The translations under genes and the position numbers were made by a program. The notes beneath the pieces were generated by a model. The model saw nothing but the letters and a program-made list of their open reading frames with translations. It was not told where the DNA came from and searched no databases. DNA of 64,000 bases, taken from the NCBI GenBank assembly GCA_026874595.1, contig CM049318.1, positions 23,872,456 through 23,936,455 of the forward strand, read 5' to 3'. Positions 1 to 10,804 of the stretch are shown here, in pieces. The stretch is from Sipunculus nudus. Taxonomy: Eukaryota > Annelida > Sipuncula > Golfingiida > Sipunculidae. Position 1 is the first letter of the stretch. Every line of letters begins with the position of its first letter.

Positions 1-59
1 ATATTGCTATACAAAGCAGCGGATAAAATAATGGAGATCTGGAACGACTTCAGTCATGA

Positions 60-330
60 GGAGCGTATTCTGTCAACTACACACCACGTTCTCGTCCCCT
101 TACTGTCACGGGTAACTACGTTCATCTACGGCAGTGTCACGACAGATTTACGCTAACTACGTTCATCCACGTTTTCGTACGATATCCTACGACAATCGGT
201 CACGTTCTGTTTTGACCAGAGGATTTACCGTTGCACAGCTCCGAGGCTTTGACACTCCAAATCGGCTTCATCTAATAAAGCCTGGGTCACCCTGACACGG
301 ATAAGGGATGACCTCGACGGACTTTTGGAG
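60..330. repeat. CACG-rich sequence with short direct repeats
   Basis: The stretch just left of the foldback has the same word bias. The phrase TAACTACGTTCATC occurs at about 113 and again at about 154, each followed by (T/C)ACG, and CAGTGTCACGACA and related words recur. It may be the degraded outer part of the same element or a neighbouring copy. Confidence 0.4.
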
Positions 331-339
331 ATTGACTGT

Positions 340-1540
340 TCACGGACCATCCGTGGAATAACGGGCATTTTTTATATGGCCTATGCTCTGTGGGCACTGG
401 CATGGCTTTGAGGGTTTCACTGCGGCAAGATCAGGGAACGGGAGGGATTTCTACGGTCAGCCACGGACAATATACAGATAATTGCGGAGTGAGTATGGAT
501 TCCCACGGGTTGGGGCGGTTTCTGTGCGGACTTTCACGTAAATGCTACGGATTCTCATGACAGACCAAGCACGACTGGTCGTGCCGCAATCCTAGCTCTC
601 CCGATACGGCACGTCCGTACTCCGGCGCTGCACGATCAGCCAGGGAAGACCCCGGCCAAAGACGTACGCATGTACGGAAGTAGTATGCATATGCACGGAC
701 AAGCACGGTGGCGTTACGGCCAATGGCGTCGGAGTGGCTCATCCGTGCTCATCCGTGCCGTCACCACGGAAGTTTTAAACATTTCAAAATTACGTGGATT
801 TTGACTGGCCAAGAACGACTGGCCAAGAACGGTCAGCAGGGATCATGGCGGATGACGACGGACAAAGCCACGGACTCTCTACGATTCCCCACGGTTCAAT
901 AGGAATTATTAACGGAACACCAAAGATGGTCCTTAGTGGCCCATTCGTGATGATCCGTGGTGAGATCCGTGACAGTGTGACCTAGGCTTAAACCCAAGGT
1001 CACACTGTCACGCATCTCAACACCAATCATCACCACAGAATTTTGAAATGTCCAAAACTTTCATTGTGCTGGCTACGGAAGGGCACGGATAAACCAATCC
1101 GTTGATAGAACTCGCCGCTATCGCCATTGGCCGTAACATGCGTCCGTCGCTGGCTGTATTCTTCCGGGGTTGATCGTCAGCGTCCGAGTATGGACGTGTC
1201 CGTTTGACACGAATAGTCGTGCTCTGACGATCGTGATTTGATGATTCCTACCGCCCCAAACTGTAGGAATCCGTACCCCCTCCGCCATTATTTGTATTTG
1301 TGCCGTGGCTGACCATAGGATTGATCCCTCATATTCCCTGATCTTGTCGCCGTGAAACCGTATGAATTCGTCCCAAATATTTATATTATATTTGCCGTAT
1401 TTAAACCGTGAGAACCTGATAGCATGAACAGAATGTGTGTTTCCGACGGATGGTCGTTGAAGGTGCCAAGAGGTGCATATCTCCGAACTTTTAGCAACAT
1501 TATATCGCCTAAGACCACCGACGTTCATTCCCATCCTCCT
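340..1540. mobile_element. Large asymmetric foldback (inverted repeat) element
   Basis: Two long arms are inverted copies of each other. The innermost stem is 957-983 against 997-1023, 25 of 27 bases pairing around a 13-base loop. Farther out, 768-800 pairs with about 1033-1060, 597-635 with about 1190-1225, 715-730 with about 1120-1135, and 422-530 with about 1240-1350. The left arm is about 100-170 bases longer because 801-950 has no partner. The outer limits near 340 and 1540 are fuzzy. Both arms are full of CACGG, TACGG and CCGTG words. Open frames on the minus strand here (for example 1118-1534, 138 codons) arise inside the arm and match no protein I know. This fits a foldback or long-TIR DNA transposon derivative; no transposase is visible. 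Confidence 0.8.
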
Positions 1541-1555
1541 ACGGTGTCCTGCGGC

Positions 1556-1972
1556 GCAGCCAAGTCCTATACCACCACCCTCAAGAATGTGATGAACCGT
1601 TGAAAGAGCCTGTTTTAGCTGAGCGTTTACCCATTAACCGGCAATATCTTGTGTTTCAGCTTTACAAATACAATCTATTTTTAATTTGGACCTCTCCGGC
1701 CTTGTCTTATTATCTGAAATTTTGTGGTGCTGTTATACTTTCTTAGTGAGAGAAACCTTTCGATTCTTCGCCCAGTACTTAAAAGCTACATACAGCTGAA
1801 ATATATTTCACATATTTGCCCCATGAGAGCTTTCATTAATAAAGGATACTGCACTCAATTGAACTGTGAAACTATTACATTGCCTTGACGATAAATTACA
1901 TCATGATACCTGTATAAAGCAACATTACTCAGAAGGCGTCTCTGGGCCGTGAACTTTCGTTTGCTTTGCTCT
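1556..1972. other. Unassigned AT-rich spacer
   Basis: I see no repeat, RNA gene or coding frame between the foldback element and the candidate exon that follows. Confidence 0.5.
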
Positions 1973-2173
1973 TCACATCTGATATATAATAACCGACGAG
2001 ATCTCCGTATGCAGTCGAAAAGATAAATCGTGCTTGATTATTTTTAACACATCCTCAAGAAAATTATTATTTTTGTTTGTGGAGCCAACCATTACGTTTT
2101 TACTGATCACATATGTTAGGGCGTGATAAAGTGATGCAAGTATCAGAAGCACATTATCCAGTCTTGCAGCCAT
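1973..2173 (-). CDS. Possible first exon of a secreted protein
   Basis: Reading leftwards from 2173, an ATG in a good animal start context (AAAAATGG) opens a 66-codon frame. Residues 1-7 are polar or basic (MAARLDN). Residues about 8-24 are hydrophobic (VLLILASLYHALTYVIS), the shape of a signal peptide. The rest is short and partly helical, with a FLEDVLKII stretch that could begin a coiled coil. An A/T-rich TTTAAAAAA lies about 75-90 bases upstream of the ATG. Secreted mollusc lectins and C1q-like proteins often start with a signal peptide followed by a short coiled coil, but no such domain is present, so the family is not assigned. Splice sites are not clear: the frame simply runs to a stop. 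The frame could be fortuitous. Confidence 0.3.
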   Translation of the reverse strand: MAARLDNVLLILASLYHALTYVISKNVMVGSTNKNNNFLEDVLKIIKHDLSFRLHTEISSVIIYQM

Positions 2174-3390
2174 TTTTGGGGGGATCGGTTTTGGTCTTGA
2201 AAGTCCTGGTCTCGTAGAAAAACTTCTGGTCCACAGAAATCAGTTTTTTAAAGGAAAAAAACATCATTAAAATACACAAGGGTCATGTGCTCTCAATATA
2301 ATTTTTTTCTGTCATCAATGAATGAAGATATGAGTCCACTGTTTCGTTGTTTGTTTGTCTGGCATCAACTGCTTCTGCGAAGGTTCACTGGTATTTTCTG
2401 GGACACTAGCAGTTGGGTAAACATATGACCCACGCAGGTCTCGGTCTCGGTTCTGTTGTTCTTGGTCTGTATCACCGATCCCGTGAGCTCGGTCTCACTG
2501 AAGTTTTCTCACTGTTTCTCCGTACACAAACTACTCACCTAACTGCTCATTCTGATGAGTTTTGTACTCGTCATGCTTTTTACTTTTGCCGCGAGGGGAC
2601 ACTACAAGCGGTTTGTGACATAATACGATAACCGCCATATCAAACCGTCGTCCCCCCATTTGTGATAAGACAGCCATTCAGACATTTAGCACAACACAGA
2701 CAGCTTAGTGAAAGGTAGATGAAGACATAATTGTCTCTGTCTACTGTATATGGAATTTTATAATATATAGAGACAATAAGAACTATAGGCGTTATTTCAG
2801 TGAGATTAAGAGGATGATGGCAGCCTGTTTTGCTCCCAGAATAACGTGTACAGTCATAATGTATGTACTACCACATCCCTGGAATGAACATGTATCCATA
2901 ACCGTACAGCGCCAACACGAAACCAGAGGTTACTTGTTTTATCCATGAAACTGCGCACTCATGGAAGTCTGTGTATATATATACACACTCGTATATCTAT
3001 ATAAACAATTTGACAAAGTAAGTTTATCAGCCGATCAATATTGTCTTTTTATTTATACTCAAAATTGTGTCTATTTACAGATCTAGCTGATACGCATGGG
3101 TTGATGTTGACTTACGATGTGCTGCGAACTCATTAACAACAAGGCTGGTGCTGAAAAGAAGAGCTGGCGGCAAACCGGATAGCCAATTGAAAAAAGGCAT
3201 GAAAAAATAACCTATCAAATATATAAAGGTGCCACCCTTTATAATAACTTAAACTGTTCAATGTGAGTAGGTTATAGCTCCTTGTAAATGCTCAGTCGGA
3301 ATAGGATATCCTGTTACATTACCCATAAACTCCTTAAAAAGCTTATTGATAAGCTTATTTGTAGCAAACTGTTCACATTGATGACTTGTC
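2174..3390. other. Unassigned spacer
   Basis: AT-rich DNA with a short TATATATACACAC run near 2975. The 72-codon frame at 2413-2631 has no recognisable domain. Nothing else is supported. Confidence 0.5.
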
Positions 3391-3395
3391 AAGTA

Positions 3396-3469
3396 CGAAA
3401 CTACTCAAGCTGAGTAGTTTGTCCTGTGAAACTACCACGAGTGCATCATAAGTCTGAGTAGTTTCAATT
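3396..3469. repeat. Small hairpin repeats around AAACTACTCA
   Basis: AAACTACTCA (3398-3407) is followed after three bases by its exact complement TGAGTAGTTT (3411-3420). A third copy of TGAGTAGTTT lies at about 3457, and GAAACTAC recurs between them. A compact hairpin of unknown role, possibly a transposon end. Confidence 0.5.
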
Positions 3470-3610
3470 CATCAGGGTCATAAATTTATGTTATCAGTGC
3501 TAAGTCTCGGTTCTTGAATGGCCAACGTCTGTCTTTGTCTCGCCTTGGACGGTCTCGACTACATGATAAGTTATCCTGATGCAACTGGCACTATTTGTAA
3601 CACAGGTTTA

Positions 3611-3928
3611 GGGCAAAAAAATAAAAGGTATGGTTCTCAGGCACCGCCCGCGTCAATTTTTACCCTCCCCCTCCCCCCCCCCCCCCGCATCAAACATTTT
3701 TATTTCGAATTTCATCTTTCGAGGAGATAAAAAAATACAATTTTGATACGTTATCCTTTGTTATGTAGAGGCTTTTATCTGTTAAGCAAAAAAAATTAAT
3801 GCTTTTTTCATGATCATATGACATTTTATCGAAACATTAAAAACGTCAAAAATAAAATACCGCCCGCCCGCCCGCAGTGATTTCTGAAAAAGGGACTGAG
3901 AACCATACCTTTTTAATTTTTTTTTGCC
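3611..3928 (+). mobile_element. MITE family M1, copy 1
   Basis: A 318-bp element with terminal inverted repeats. The left end reads GGGCAAAAAAATAAAAGG then TATGGTTCTCAG; the right end is its complement, CTGAGAACCATACC followed by a T-rich run and GCC. It is flanked on both sides by TA (3609-3610 and 3929-3930). The interior has a 14-base poly-C run (3673-3686), an AT-rich core and a CCCG-repeat tract before the right end. No coding capacity. Three relatives occur in this window. Confidence 0.8.
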
Positions 3929-4221
3929 TAGTAAATCCTGGTTTAACACCGCCGCAGGCCACTAGCATGGGTTTCTTCCGAGCACATTGGGCGTCAGTGA
4001 TTTATGTGACCACTGCGGGCAAGCAACCGGAAACTATATTTAAAGCTATATAAGCACAGTCATGCATTGTAAGACCGATCGAAAATACCCCATGAAAAAT
4101 ACCTGCTAATATGAGAATTGAACCCAAATCGCTCAGGAGAAACAGGCTGGGAGCAAAAATTATTATGATAATTCCAACCGAGGAATGCTATGCTATTTTA
4201 AAGTAATCAAGAAACATTTTA

Positions 4222-4557
4222 GGCCCAAAAAAATTAATGGTATGGTTCTCAGGCACCGCCCGCATCAATTTTAAACCCCCGCATCAATTTTTTTTATTTT
4301 GATTTTCAATAAAAACTTTCCAATTTTGAGCTGCTGCCGCTCCGACATTTCTTTCAAGAAGATAAAACCATACAATTTCCTTTGTTTTGTAGTGCTTTTA
4401 CTTATTTAGCAAAATAAAACTGTTATTTTCATGCTTTTCCCTTATCATTTGACATTTTTATCGAAACAAACGAAAAAAATTCAAATAAAAAAAGCGCCCG
4501 CCCGCATTGATTTCTGAAAAAAGTGCCTGAGAACCATACCTTTATTTTATTTTGGCC
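4222..4557 (+). mobile_element. MITE family M1, copy 2
   Basis: A 336-bp relative of the element 300 bp to its left, in the same orientation. It runs from GGCCCAAAAAAATTAATGG, then TATGGTTCTCAGGCAC, to the inverted end GTGCCTGAGAACCATACC and a T-rich run ending GGCC. Flanks are TTA (4219-4221) and TTA (4558-4560), so the target duplication is TA or TTA. The interior matches copy 1, including the TTTAGCAAAA and TTTTATCGAAAC phrases and the CCCG tract. Confidence 0.8.
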
Positions 4558-4566
4558 TTATGCATA

Positions 4567-6438
4567 TGATTTTATTACATTTAAATGGTACATCATATGA
4601 ATTATATGAAAATGTCTATGGAGATACATACACTATGAAACTATGTGAATATATAAAGTTGCGAGGTGCTGCATATCAGCTATTTATTTATATGACCGTC
4701 CTGGAATTAGATCTCAGGAGTTTTTTTTTAGCCGTCCTTCAAGTGAAGCATTTATAAGAAGTATACCCAAGCATGTCATACTTGGATAGCAATGCCGGTA
4801 TTCAGCTGATAACTTTAGCCTGGCCTCCTGAAGAAGATAAAGGTTCTAATGTACGAATTGTAGTGAGAAGCCGGATAGCTAGCTCCAGTGAAGCGTCTTT
4901 CTGGTTTAACGTTGAATTGCGTCTCTGTTGACCTGGGGGAAATAAAAACCACGAGGAAGGCATGTTCTTTGAACGCTTCTCCGTCTCCTATTACATAAAA
5001 GAGTATATATAGGATTTTAGAAAGACGATTTATTTATTTTTTTAGAAGGACTTGATTTTTAAAAGAACACATGGTAATATGTAAAGACTTTATGTCGAAA
5101 TCCACAACGTGTGCTGGATTTATGAGATAAATATATATGCACATATTATCATTTATGAAATTAAAAAATATTAATACGCACCCAGTATCCAATGCATCGT
5201 GGTCCTTGCCGCCGCAAGGAGGGTAGGTTTTCGTCCCACTTTGTGTGTGTTTCTTGAGTGTCACAACATAACTCACACAAGTATGAATGGAATGATAAGA
5301 AAATTTCGGGAATGGGCCAATGAATAATTGATTAGATTTTGGTGTGGATAAGGCACATGATACGGATTCAAGAACATCTTCAAGGAACATTCACAAATGT
5401 AATGTCGCTTATGCCCGAATGGATCTGGGAATACGGGCTGAATAAGACAACATGGCGGAGGCTTGAATTCCTTAGAATGCAGATTTCTGGTTATTCATGT
5501 ATTGGTAATAAAATGACCAGGGACTTTTCCACTGACTGCGTATGTTATTTCAGCGCGTAATAAAATATGTCCAGATATTTTTGTCTTTGTTATTTCTTCT
5601 TCACACAACTTAACTGCACATGTTCATGATTTACGCTCTACCAAGTTTTAAACAGAAAGAAATATAATTTACCTGATCTTTTGAAAACAGTGTTTCCATA
5701 TTTGAAACTTCCCGTCATACCCACGTTCGTCTGGCCATCAAAATTGTATCCAAATGTTTTTTTCCTGAATTTTTAGTGATGTTTCAAAACTAAATTTAAT
5801 ATTTTTAGCACTGAAAATAGTCTGAAAATGCATATTGCACTTTTCCTAGATATTTAAAATATAAAGTTTTTGGAGAAAAGCAATTTTCAAAATTTAATTT
5901 AATCCTTTCAGCTCAGAAATATATCGTCGTTGAAAATACAAATTTGCTTATATTTTTCCTAGTTTAAAGATATTAAGTTTTTTTATTGAGAATAGCAATA
6001 TTTCGTAATGGCTCATATATTGATGATATTCCTATCCCGAACAGCTAGAGTGTTCTGTTTCACCTATTCAGTTTATTATATATTAATGGAACGTAGCCAG
6101 CTGTTTAAGTCTTCTTTCCATTCATAAATACATAAAATAAGATTGCATGATAATATTCAAGCTATAGTTTTACTCATAAATGGTCTACCTGATCCGAATT
6201 GCTGCTTTTTGAGTGTGAAAGCTTATATGTAACATACCTTTGCACAGTATGATGGAACAGATTTATTTGGTTTAGAATTCGGGATCATCTGGCATTGAAC
6301 GTAAATCTGTAATATCACGACACATTGGTTAACAGTGCAGATGATAAGGCAAACAGGCACACAATACCTGCTCCAGTGATTACTAATAATCTAATTGCAT
6401 GTCGTTTTTTCAATAAAGCTCGTGTTACAGACTCTGTT
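4567..6438 (+). repeat. Tandem segmental duplication, unit 1
   Basis: About 1.87 kb repeated immediately downstream with many substitutions and small indels. Matching landmarks include GAAGCCGGATAGCTAGCTCC at 4872 and 6730, ACATGGCGGAGGCTTG at 5450 and 7303, and AATTCGGGATCATCTGGCAT near 6278 and 8626. No coding frame is conserved between units, so this is duplicated non-coding DNA. It includes a DR-A repeat (5204-5470). It keeps the uninterrupted site CTGTTTAAGTC near 6099 where unit 2 carries an insertion. Confidence 0.85.
5204..5470 (+). repeat. Dispersed repeat DR-A, copy in tandem unit 1
   Basis: Member of a family found at least six times in the window. In this orientation it starts near CCGCCGCAAGGAGGG, passes through a GTGTGTGT stretch and AACTCACACAAGTATGAAT, then a GGTGTGGATAAGG phrase, and ends at CATGGCGGAGGCTTG. 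Frames such as 5339-5560 are by-products of this repeat. Confidence 0.75.
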
Positions 6439-7063
6439 ATTATTACATTCATATGGTGCATTGTATGGATTTTATGAAGATGTCTGTGGAGATAGATACA
6501 CTATGAAACTATATGAATATGTAGCGTAACAAGGTACTGAATTGGGGTTGTTTATTTATTCGACAGTCTTGGAATTAGACGGAGAGATATTTTTTAGCCG
6601 TTGTCTAACTGACGCATTATTAATTAGTATTCCCAAGTGTCTCTTATTTGTATAGCAGTGCTTGTAGCTGGTAACTTTAGCAGGGTCTCCTGAAGAAGAT
6701 AAAGTTTCTTATGTACGTTGTGTAGTGAGAAGCCGGATAGCTAGCTCCAGTGATGCTTTTTTCTGGTTTCCCATTGAATTACGTCTTTGTTGAACTGCGG
6801 GGGAATAAAAACTTGAGGAAGTCATGGTCTTGGAATGCTTCTTCGTCTTCGATTACATGAAAGAGTTTATATAGGAATTTAGAAAGACGTTTATTCTTTA
6901 TTTCAGGAGGACGTGATTAAAAAAACACATGGTAATAAGTAAAGACAGTATGTTGAAATCCACAACATATGCTTGATTTATGAGATAAATATATATCACA
7001 TATCATCATTTATGAAATTTAAAAATATTAATACGCATCCAGTATCCATTGCATCGTAGTCCT

Positions 7064-7330
7064 TGGCTCCGCAAAGAGGGTATGCTTTCGTTCCATTATG
7101 TGTGTGTGTGCGTCACAACATAACTCACGAAAGTATGAATGGAATGTTATTAAAATTTTGGGAATGGGCCAATGAATAATTAATTAGATTTTGGTGTGGA
7201 TAAGGCAAATGATACGGATTCAAGAACGTCATCAAGGAATATTCACAAAATTAAATGTCACTTATGGCCGAATGGATCTGGAAATATGGGCTGAATAAGT
7301 CAACATGGCGGAGGCTTGCAATCCTTAGAA
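7064..7330 (+). repeat. Dispersed repeat DR-A, copy in tandem unit 2
   Basis: Duplicate of the DR-A copy in unit 1, inherited through the tandem duplication rather than inserted separately, because it occupies the same place in both units. Confidence 0.75.
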
Positions 7331-7521
7331 TGCAGATTTCTGGCTATTCATGTATTAGTAAAAATGACCAGGGACTTTTCTGCTGTCTGCATATTTTATT
7401 TCAACGCGTAATAAAATATTTCTGTCCCAAATAATCAGACTACACTTGACTATTTCCAAATTTTTTTTTTTGCCTTGGTTATTTCTTCTTCACCCAACTG
7501 CACATGTTCATGAATAATAAT

Positions 7522-7725
7522 CTACCAAGTTTTAAACAGAACGAAATATGGTTTACCTGATCTTTTAAAAACAATGTTGGCATATTTCAAACTTCCATTT
7601 ATACTCACGGTCGTCTGGCCATCAAAAATGTTTCCAAATGTTTTTTTTCCTGAACTTTCTAGTGATGTTTCAAAATTTAATTTTATCTTTTTAGTACTGA
7701 AATATATTGTCTTCTGAAAATGCAA
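7522..7725 (-). other. Fortuitous frame in duplicated AT-rich DNA
   Basis: A 67-codon lysine- and phenylalanine-rich frame in the AT-rich part of tandem unit 2. The matching stretch of unit 1 near 5650-5850 does not keep it open, which argues against coding. Confidence 0.3.
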
Positions 7726-7992
7726 ATTGTCTTATACTTTCCTATAGATTAAAGATATTAAGTTTTTGGAGAAGCAATTTTTTAAAATTAATTTAATCCT
7801 TTCAGCACAGAAATATATCTTCGTCTTAAAATACAATTTGCGTATAAATTTCTGAGGTCAAAGATATTAATTTTTTTTAATAGCAATATTTCGAAATGCC
7901 TCATATATTGATGATATTCCTTTCCCGAACCGAGTGTACTGTTTTACCAGTTCACTTTATAAAATATTAATGGAACAAAGCCAGCTGTTTAA

Positions 7993-8457
7993 AAGGGCCC
8001 GATCACCTATATTACCTTTATAAATTAAAGGTAATCCCTTGGAGCTTTCATGAAAATAGGCCAGAAAACATGGATATCACCGCACACAGGCTGCCTGTTT
8101 TGTTTTATATCAACATGTTTATAATATGCGGGGGCCCGGCATAATAATCAAACCAAATCAACAAAGGCATCTGGCAGCAAGTCAGATAAGTAATAGCTTT
8201 GTAAATTTCAATTTGCAACAAGTGACCTTTTTACCTCCGCATATATGCAACCTACCATCTTAGGTTACATGTTTTCCCCATTTGTCAACAATGCTGTGTT
8301 TACAAACATTTTGTTGATAAACAAGTTCATACTTCCTTCACGAAGGCCTTAACAGATTTTTTTCCCAACCAAAATTACTCTTAGATAATTAATATATACA
8401 CAGAAGAAGAAAGAAATCATATAAATTCCTTTTCAAAAGGTAGGTAAATGGGCACCT
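7993..8457. mobile_element. TTAA-flanked MITE (piggyBac-like), family M2, copy 1
   Basis: A 465-bp insertion flanked by TTAA at 7989-7992 and 8458-8461. Its ends are inverted: AAGGGCCCGATCACCTA on the left, and TAGGTAAATGGGCACCT on the right. The paralogous tandem unit has only CTGTTTAAGTC at this point, with a single TTAA, so boundaries and target duplication are read from an empty-site comparison. TTAA duplication is the hallmark of piggyBac-type elements and of a few others such as Kolobok. No transposase is present. The phrase GTCAACAATGCTGTGTTTAC is shared with the copy at 12.3 kb. Confidence 0.85.
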
Positions 8458-8886
8458 TTAAGTCTTTCAATTCATAAATACATAAAATAAGATTGCATGA
8501 TAATAATCAACCCATGGTTTTATTCATTTATGGTCTACCTGATACGATATACTGCTTTTTGAGTGTGAAGGCTTATATGTAAAATAGCTTTGTATAGTAA
8601 GATTGAACAGGTCTATTAGGATTAGAATTCGGGATCATCTGGCATTGAACATAAATTTGTAATATCACGACACATTGGTTAACAGTGCAGATATAAAGGC
8701 AAACAGGTACACAATACCTCCTTCAGTGATTACCAGTATTCTAATGGCATGTCTTTTTTTTTAATAAATCTAGTAAAACCAGTTCGTGTTACCGACTCTA
8801 ATACCGGAACTGCGAGGGATGGATCCGCAAAGAGTGGAGGGGGACTCAGGTACCGAGGCTTGGTCCTCATGTTTATTTACTTAGAC

Positions 8887-9030
8887 TGATGCGGGGTGAC
8901 ATAAAAGCGGACCGAACTGTCTCACTAGTGAATCTTGCTTGCTTTTCTAGCGAAGCGGTTGGTACGCCGTTATGGGTTCGAATCCCGGATCGGCCAGGAA
9001 TTCTCCCCTGAGCAATTTGTCTTCGTAACA
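8887..9030 (+). mobile_element. Solo LTR of the miniature LTR element (TRIM-P)
   Basis: A 144-bp unit starting TGATGCGGGGTGACAT and ending CTTCGTAACA. It matches the two LTRs of the element at 41461-41876 in opposite orientation. It is flanked by AGAC on both sides (8883-8886 and 9031-9034), a 4-bp target duplication. What follows is not a primer binding site, so this is a solo LTR. It contains a perfect tRNA-type A box, TAGCGAAGCGG (8948-8958), and B box, GGTTCGAATCC (8975-8985), but only 27 bases apart, shorter than in a tRNA gene. Confidence 0.8.
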
Positions 9031-9034
9031 AGAC

Positions 9035-10745
9035 CGATATACATGTATTCCTTAATGTACTGAACATTCAAAAATGTTTTCAATTATATATTACCCACAC
9101 ATGGGATGCCCTCTTCAATGGTTTAGCAAAAAAGTGTACATGATTGCTATGGAATTACTGTTTGCTTTATAATAGTTTATAAAAGAAAGGCGTTGATGCG
9201 CCTAAGGCATCATTCTGTAGTTTAATTGGGATCAAAAAATCCTTTAAAATATATTTATTTTCTTCATTTAATTTTTTTTTCTATTTTTCGCTCTAACGTT
9301 TTCCGCTCGATTTTTATTCGCTCGAACAGAATTCCAGTATTTACATATAAACGTAGACTAAAAGGTTAAAGCAGATATTTAAACGACATTTTCCTGTGAA
9401 TCTTATTATATAACATTACCAGGGAATTTAGGTGGTTTTCAACCGAAGCGTTCAAGAAATGTTGATAAGGTGTCAAACATCTAGATTTATGATCACCCAT
9501 AGCGCGTCACATTTTGCCTACTGGGCGCTCAGATGGGTAGTGGTTTACATGACCCGCCCGCACAAAACCTTAATATCAGGTGGTGTACGCAAGTGCTGTT
9601 CTGGCGTACAAAAATACCTGATGCGGCGTACTTATCGACTGCAGGGGCGTAAAACAAGTTGTTGATTACTAACCTCAAGGAGACATGGGTTAAAATTAAT
9701 CTCTGATGTACGAACGTCTCAAAATCGTATTTTCGATTTTTCTTACCTACCAACATTTGGACCACATGAGGAAATAGTGTTGATCAGAATGGATGCACAT
9801 TCTCAGAATATCTACGCTATACAACTAAAAGATGGTGCCATCTTGTTATGTTATGCCCGAGAGTGCCCCTCAATAAAAAAATGTAAGCCGGAGAATTTAG
9901 AACAAATGAATTTGGTGAATGGTTCCGCCCCGAAGGCAGGTGCAGTTGGAAATCAACAACGCTGTTCCGCATACTTCCTATACGTAGGCAGCTGTAACTA
10001 AATGACACACATGAATATAAAATGCATAGGCCTCGGGTCTAAAATCCAGAACCATTTCTTTAAGTATTTAAAATTCACCTGATACTTTTACAGTTCATTA
10101 TTCGAGCCTATTTTGACCTGTATTTAGTACCGATATATTAAGTATTTTACCGTGGTATCCAATCAAGCAAATGAGGAGCGAAATTTGACAAAATATTTCC
10201 GAAAAGGTAAGTAAATAATTACAAGCGGAATTTGATATTATAATGATGATATCTCATGATATGTCATGATATCTCCTTAATTATTCTAATTATTATATTT
10301 TGATTTGGCAGAGTATAATAGACCTCAGGTAAATACAGAGAAAATGCACTGGCAGTCTTATATATGATGACGTTTATTTGATGATCTTATACGCGTAAAG
10401 GATTATGTAATGAATATTCATGAACGTAGATATTAATGGTAACGAAGGTTTAATATATAATTAGTTAGTTTCAAAACAGTTTATCGACATTTGGAATCTT
10501 AATTGATGCATTATGTGATAATTTATTAATTGAACACGAGAAGATACCATAATATCCCTACACTGTATTCATAACATGTTTATGTTCAAATGATTCTTTA
10601 TCATTGGTAATAAAGCAAATTACTCATCCCAGCCGAGAGAGAGAGTCGTTTATCGATATTAGAGGAACATGTTGTCTTTGACTACTTTCTCTAGTTGTTA
10701 ATGAGAGGGTTACATATATGAAGCCTGACAACACAGCAATGATGA
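9035..10745. other. Unassigned region with two short frames
   Basis: No repeat with a partner in this window. A 77-codon frame at 9432-9665 (+) and a 74-codon frame at 9777-10001 (+) have unexceptional composition and resemble no family I know. Opposite-strand frames overlap both. GGCGTAC recurs near 9603-9635. A short GA run lies near 10637. Confidence 0.4.
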
Positions 10746-10804
10746 AAGTGTCGAGTCTGGACATGGACTCGAGTTCGGAATGAAGTCCACTTTTACAGAG
10801 ACTC

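Larger units (their letters stand above)
6436..8803 (+). repeat. Tandem segmental duplication, unit 2 (interrupted)
   Basis: Second unit of the duplication. It is 2.37 kb long, but removing the 469-bp insertion with its duplicated TTAA leaves about 1.9 kb, equal to unit 1. Both units end near GTGTTAC(A/C)GACTCT. Divergence between units is clearly more than a few percent by eye, so the duplication is not recent. Confidence 0.85.

Noticed and set aside
1118-1534. 138-codon minus-strand frame, the longest in the window
   Set aside because: It lies entirely in the right arm of the foldback element, and the inverted copy in the left arm does not keep the frame open.
5034-5390. 118-codon minus-strand frame
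   Set aside because: It overlaps DR-A and is not open in the duplicated unit near 6900-7250.
8945-8990. Possible tRNA gene
   Set aside because: Perfect A and B boxes, but they are only 27 bases apart and the unit is an LTR of the TRIM family.
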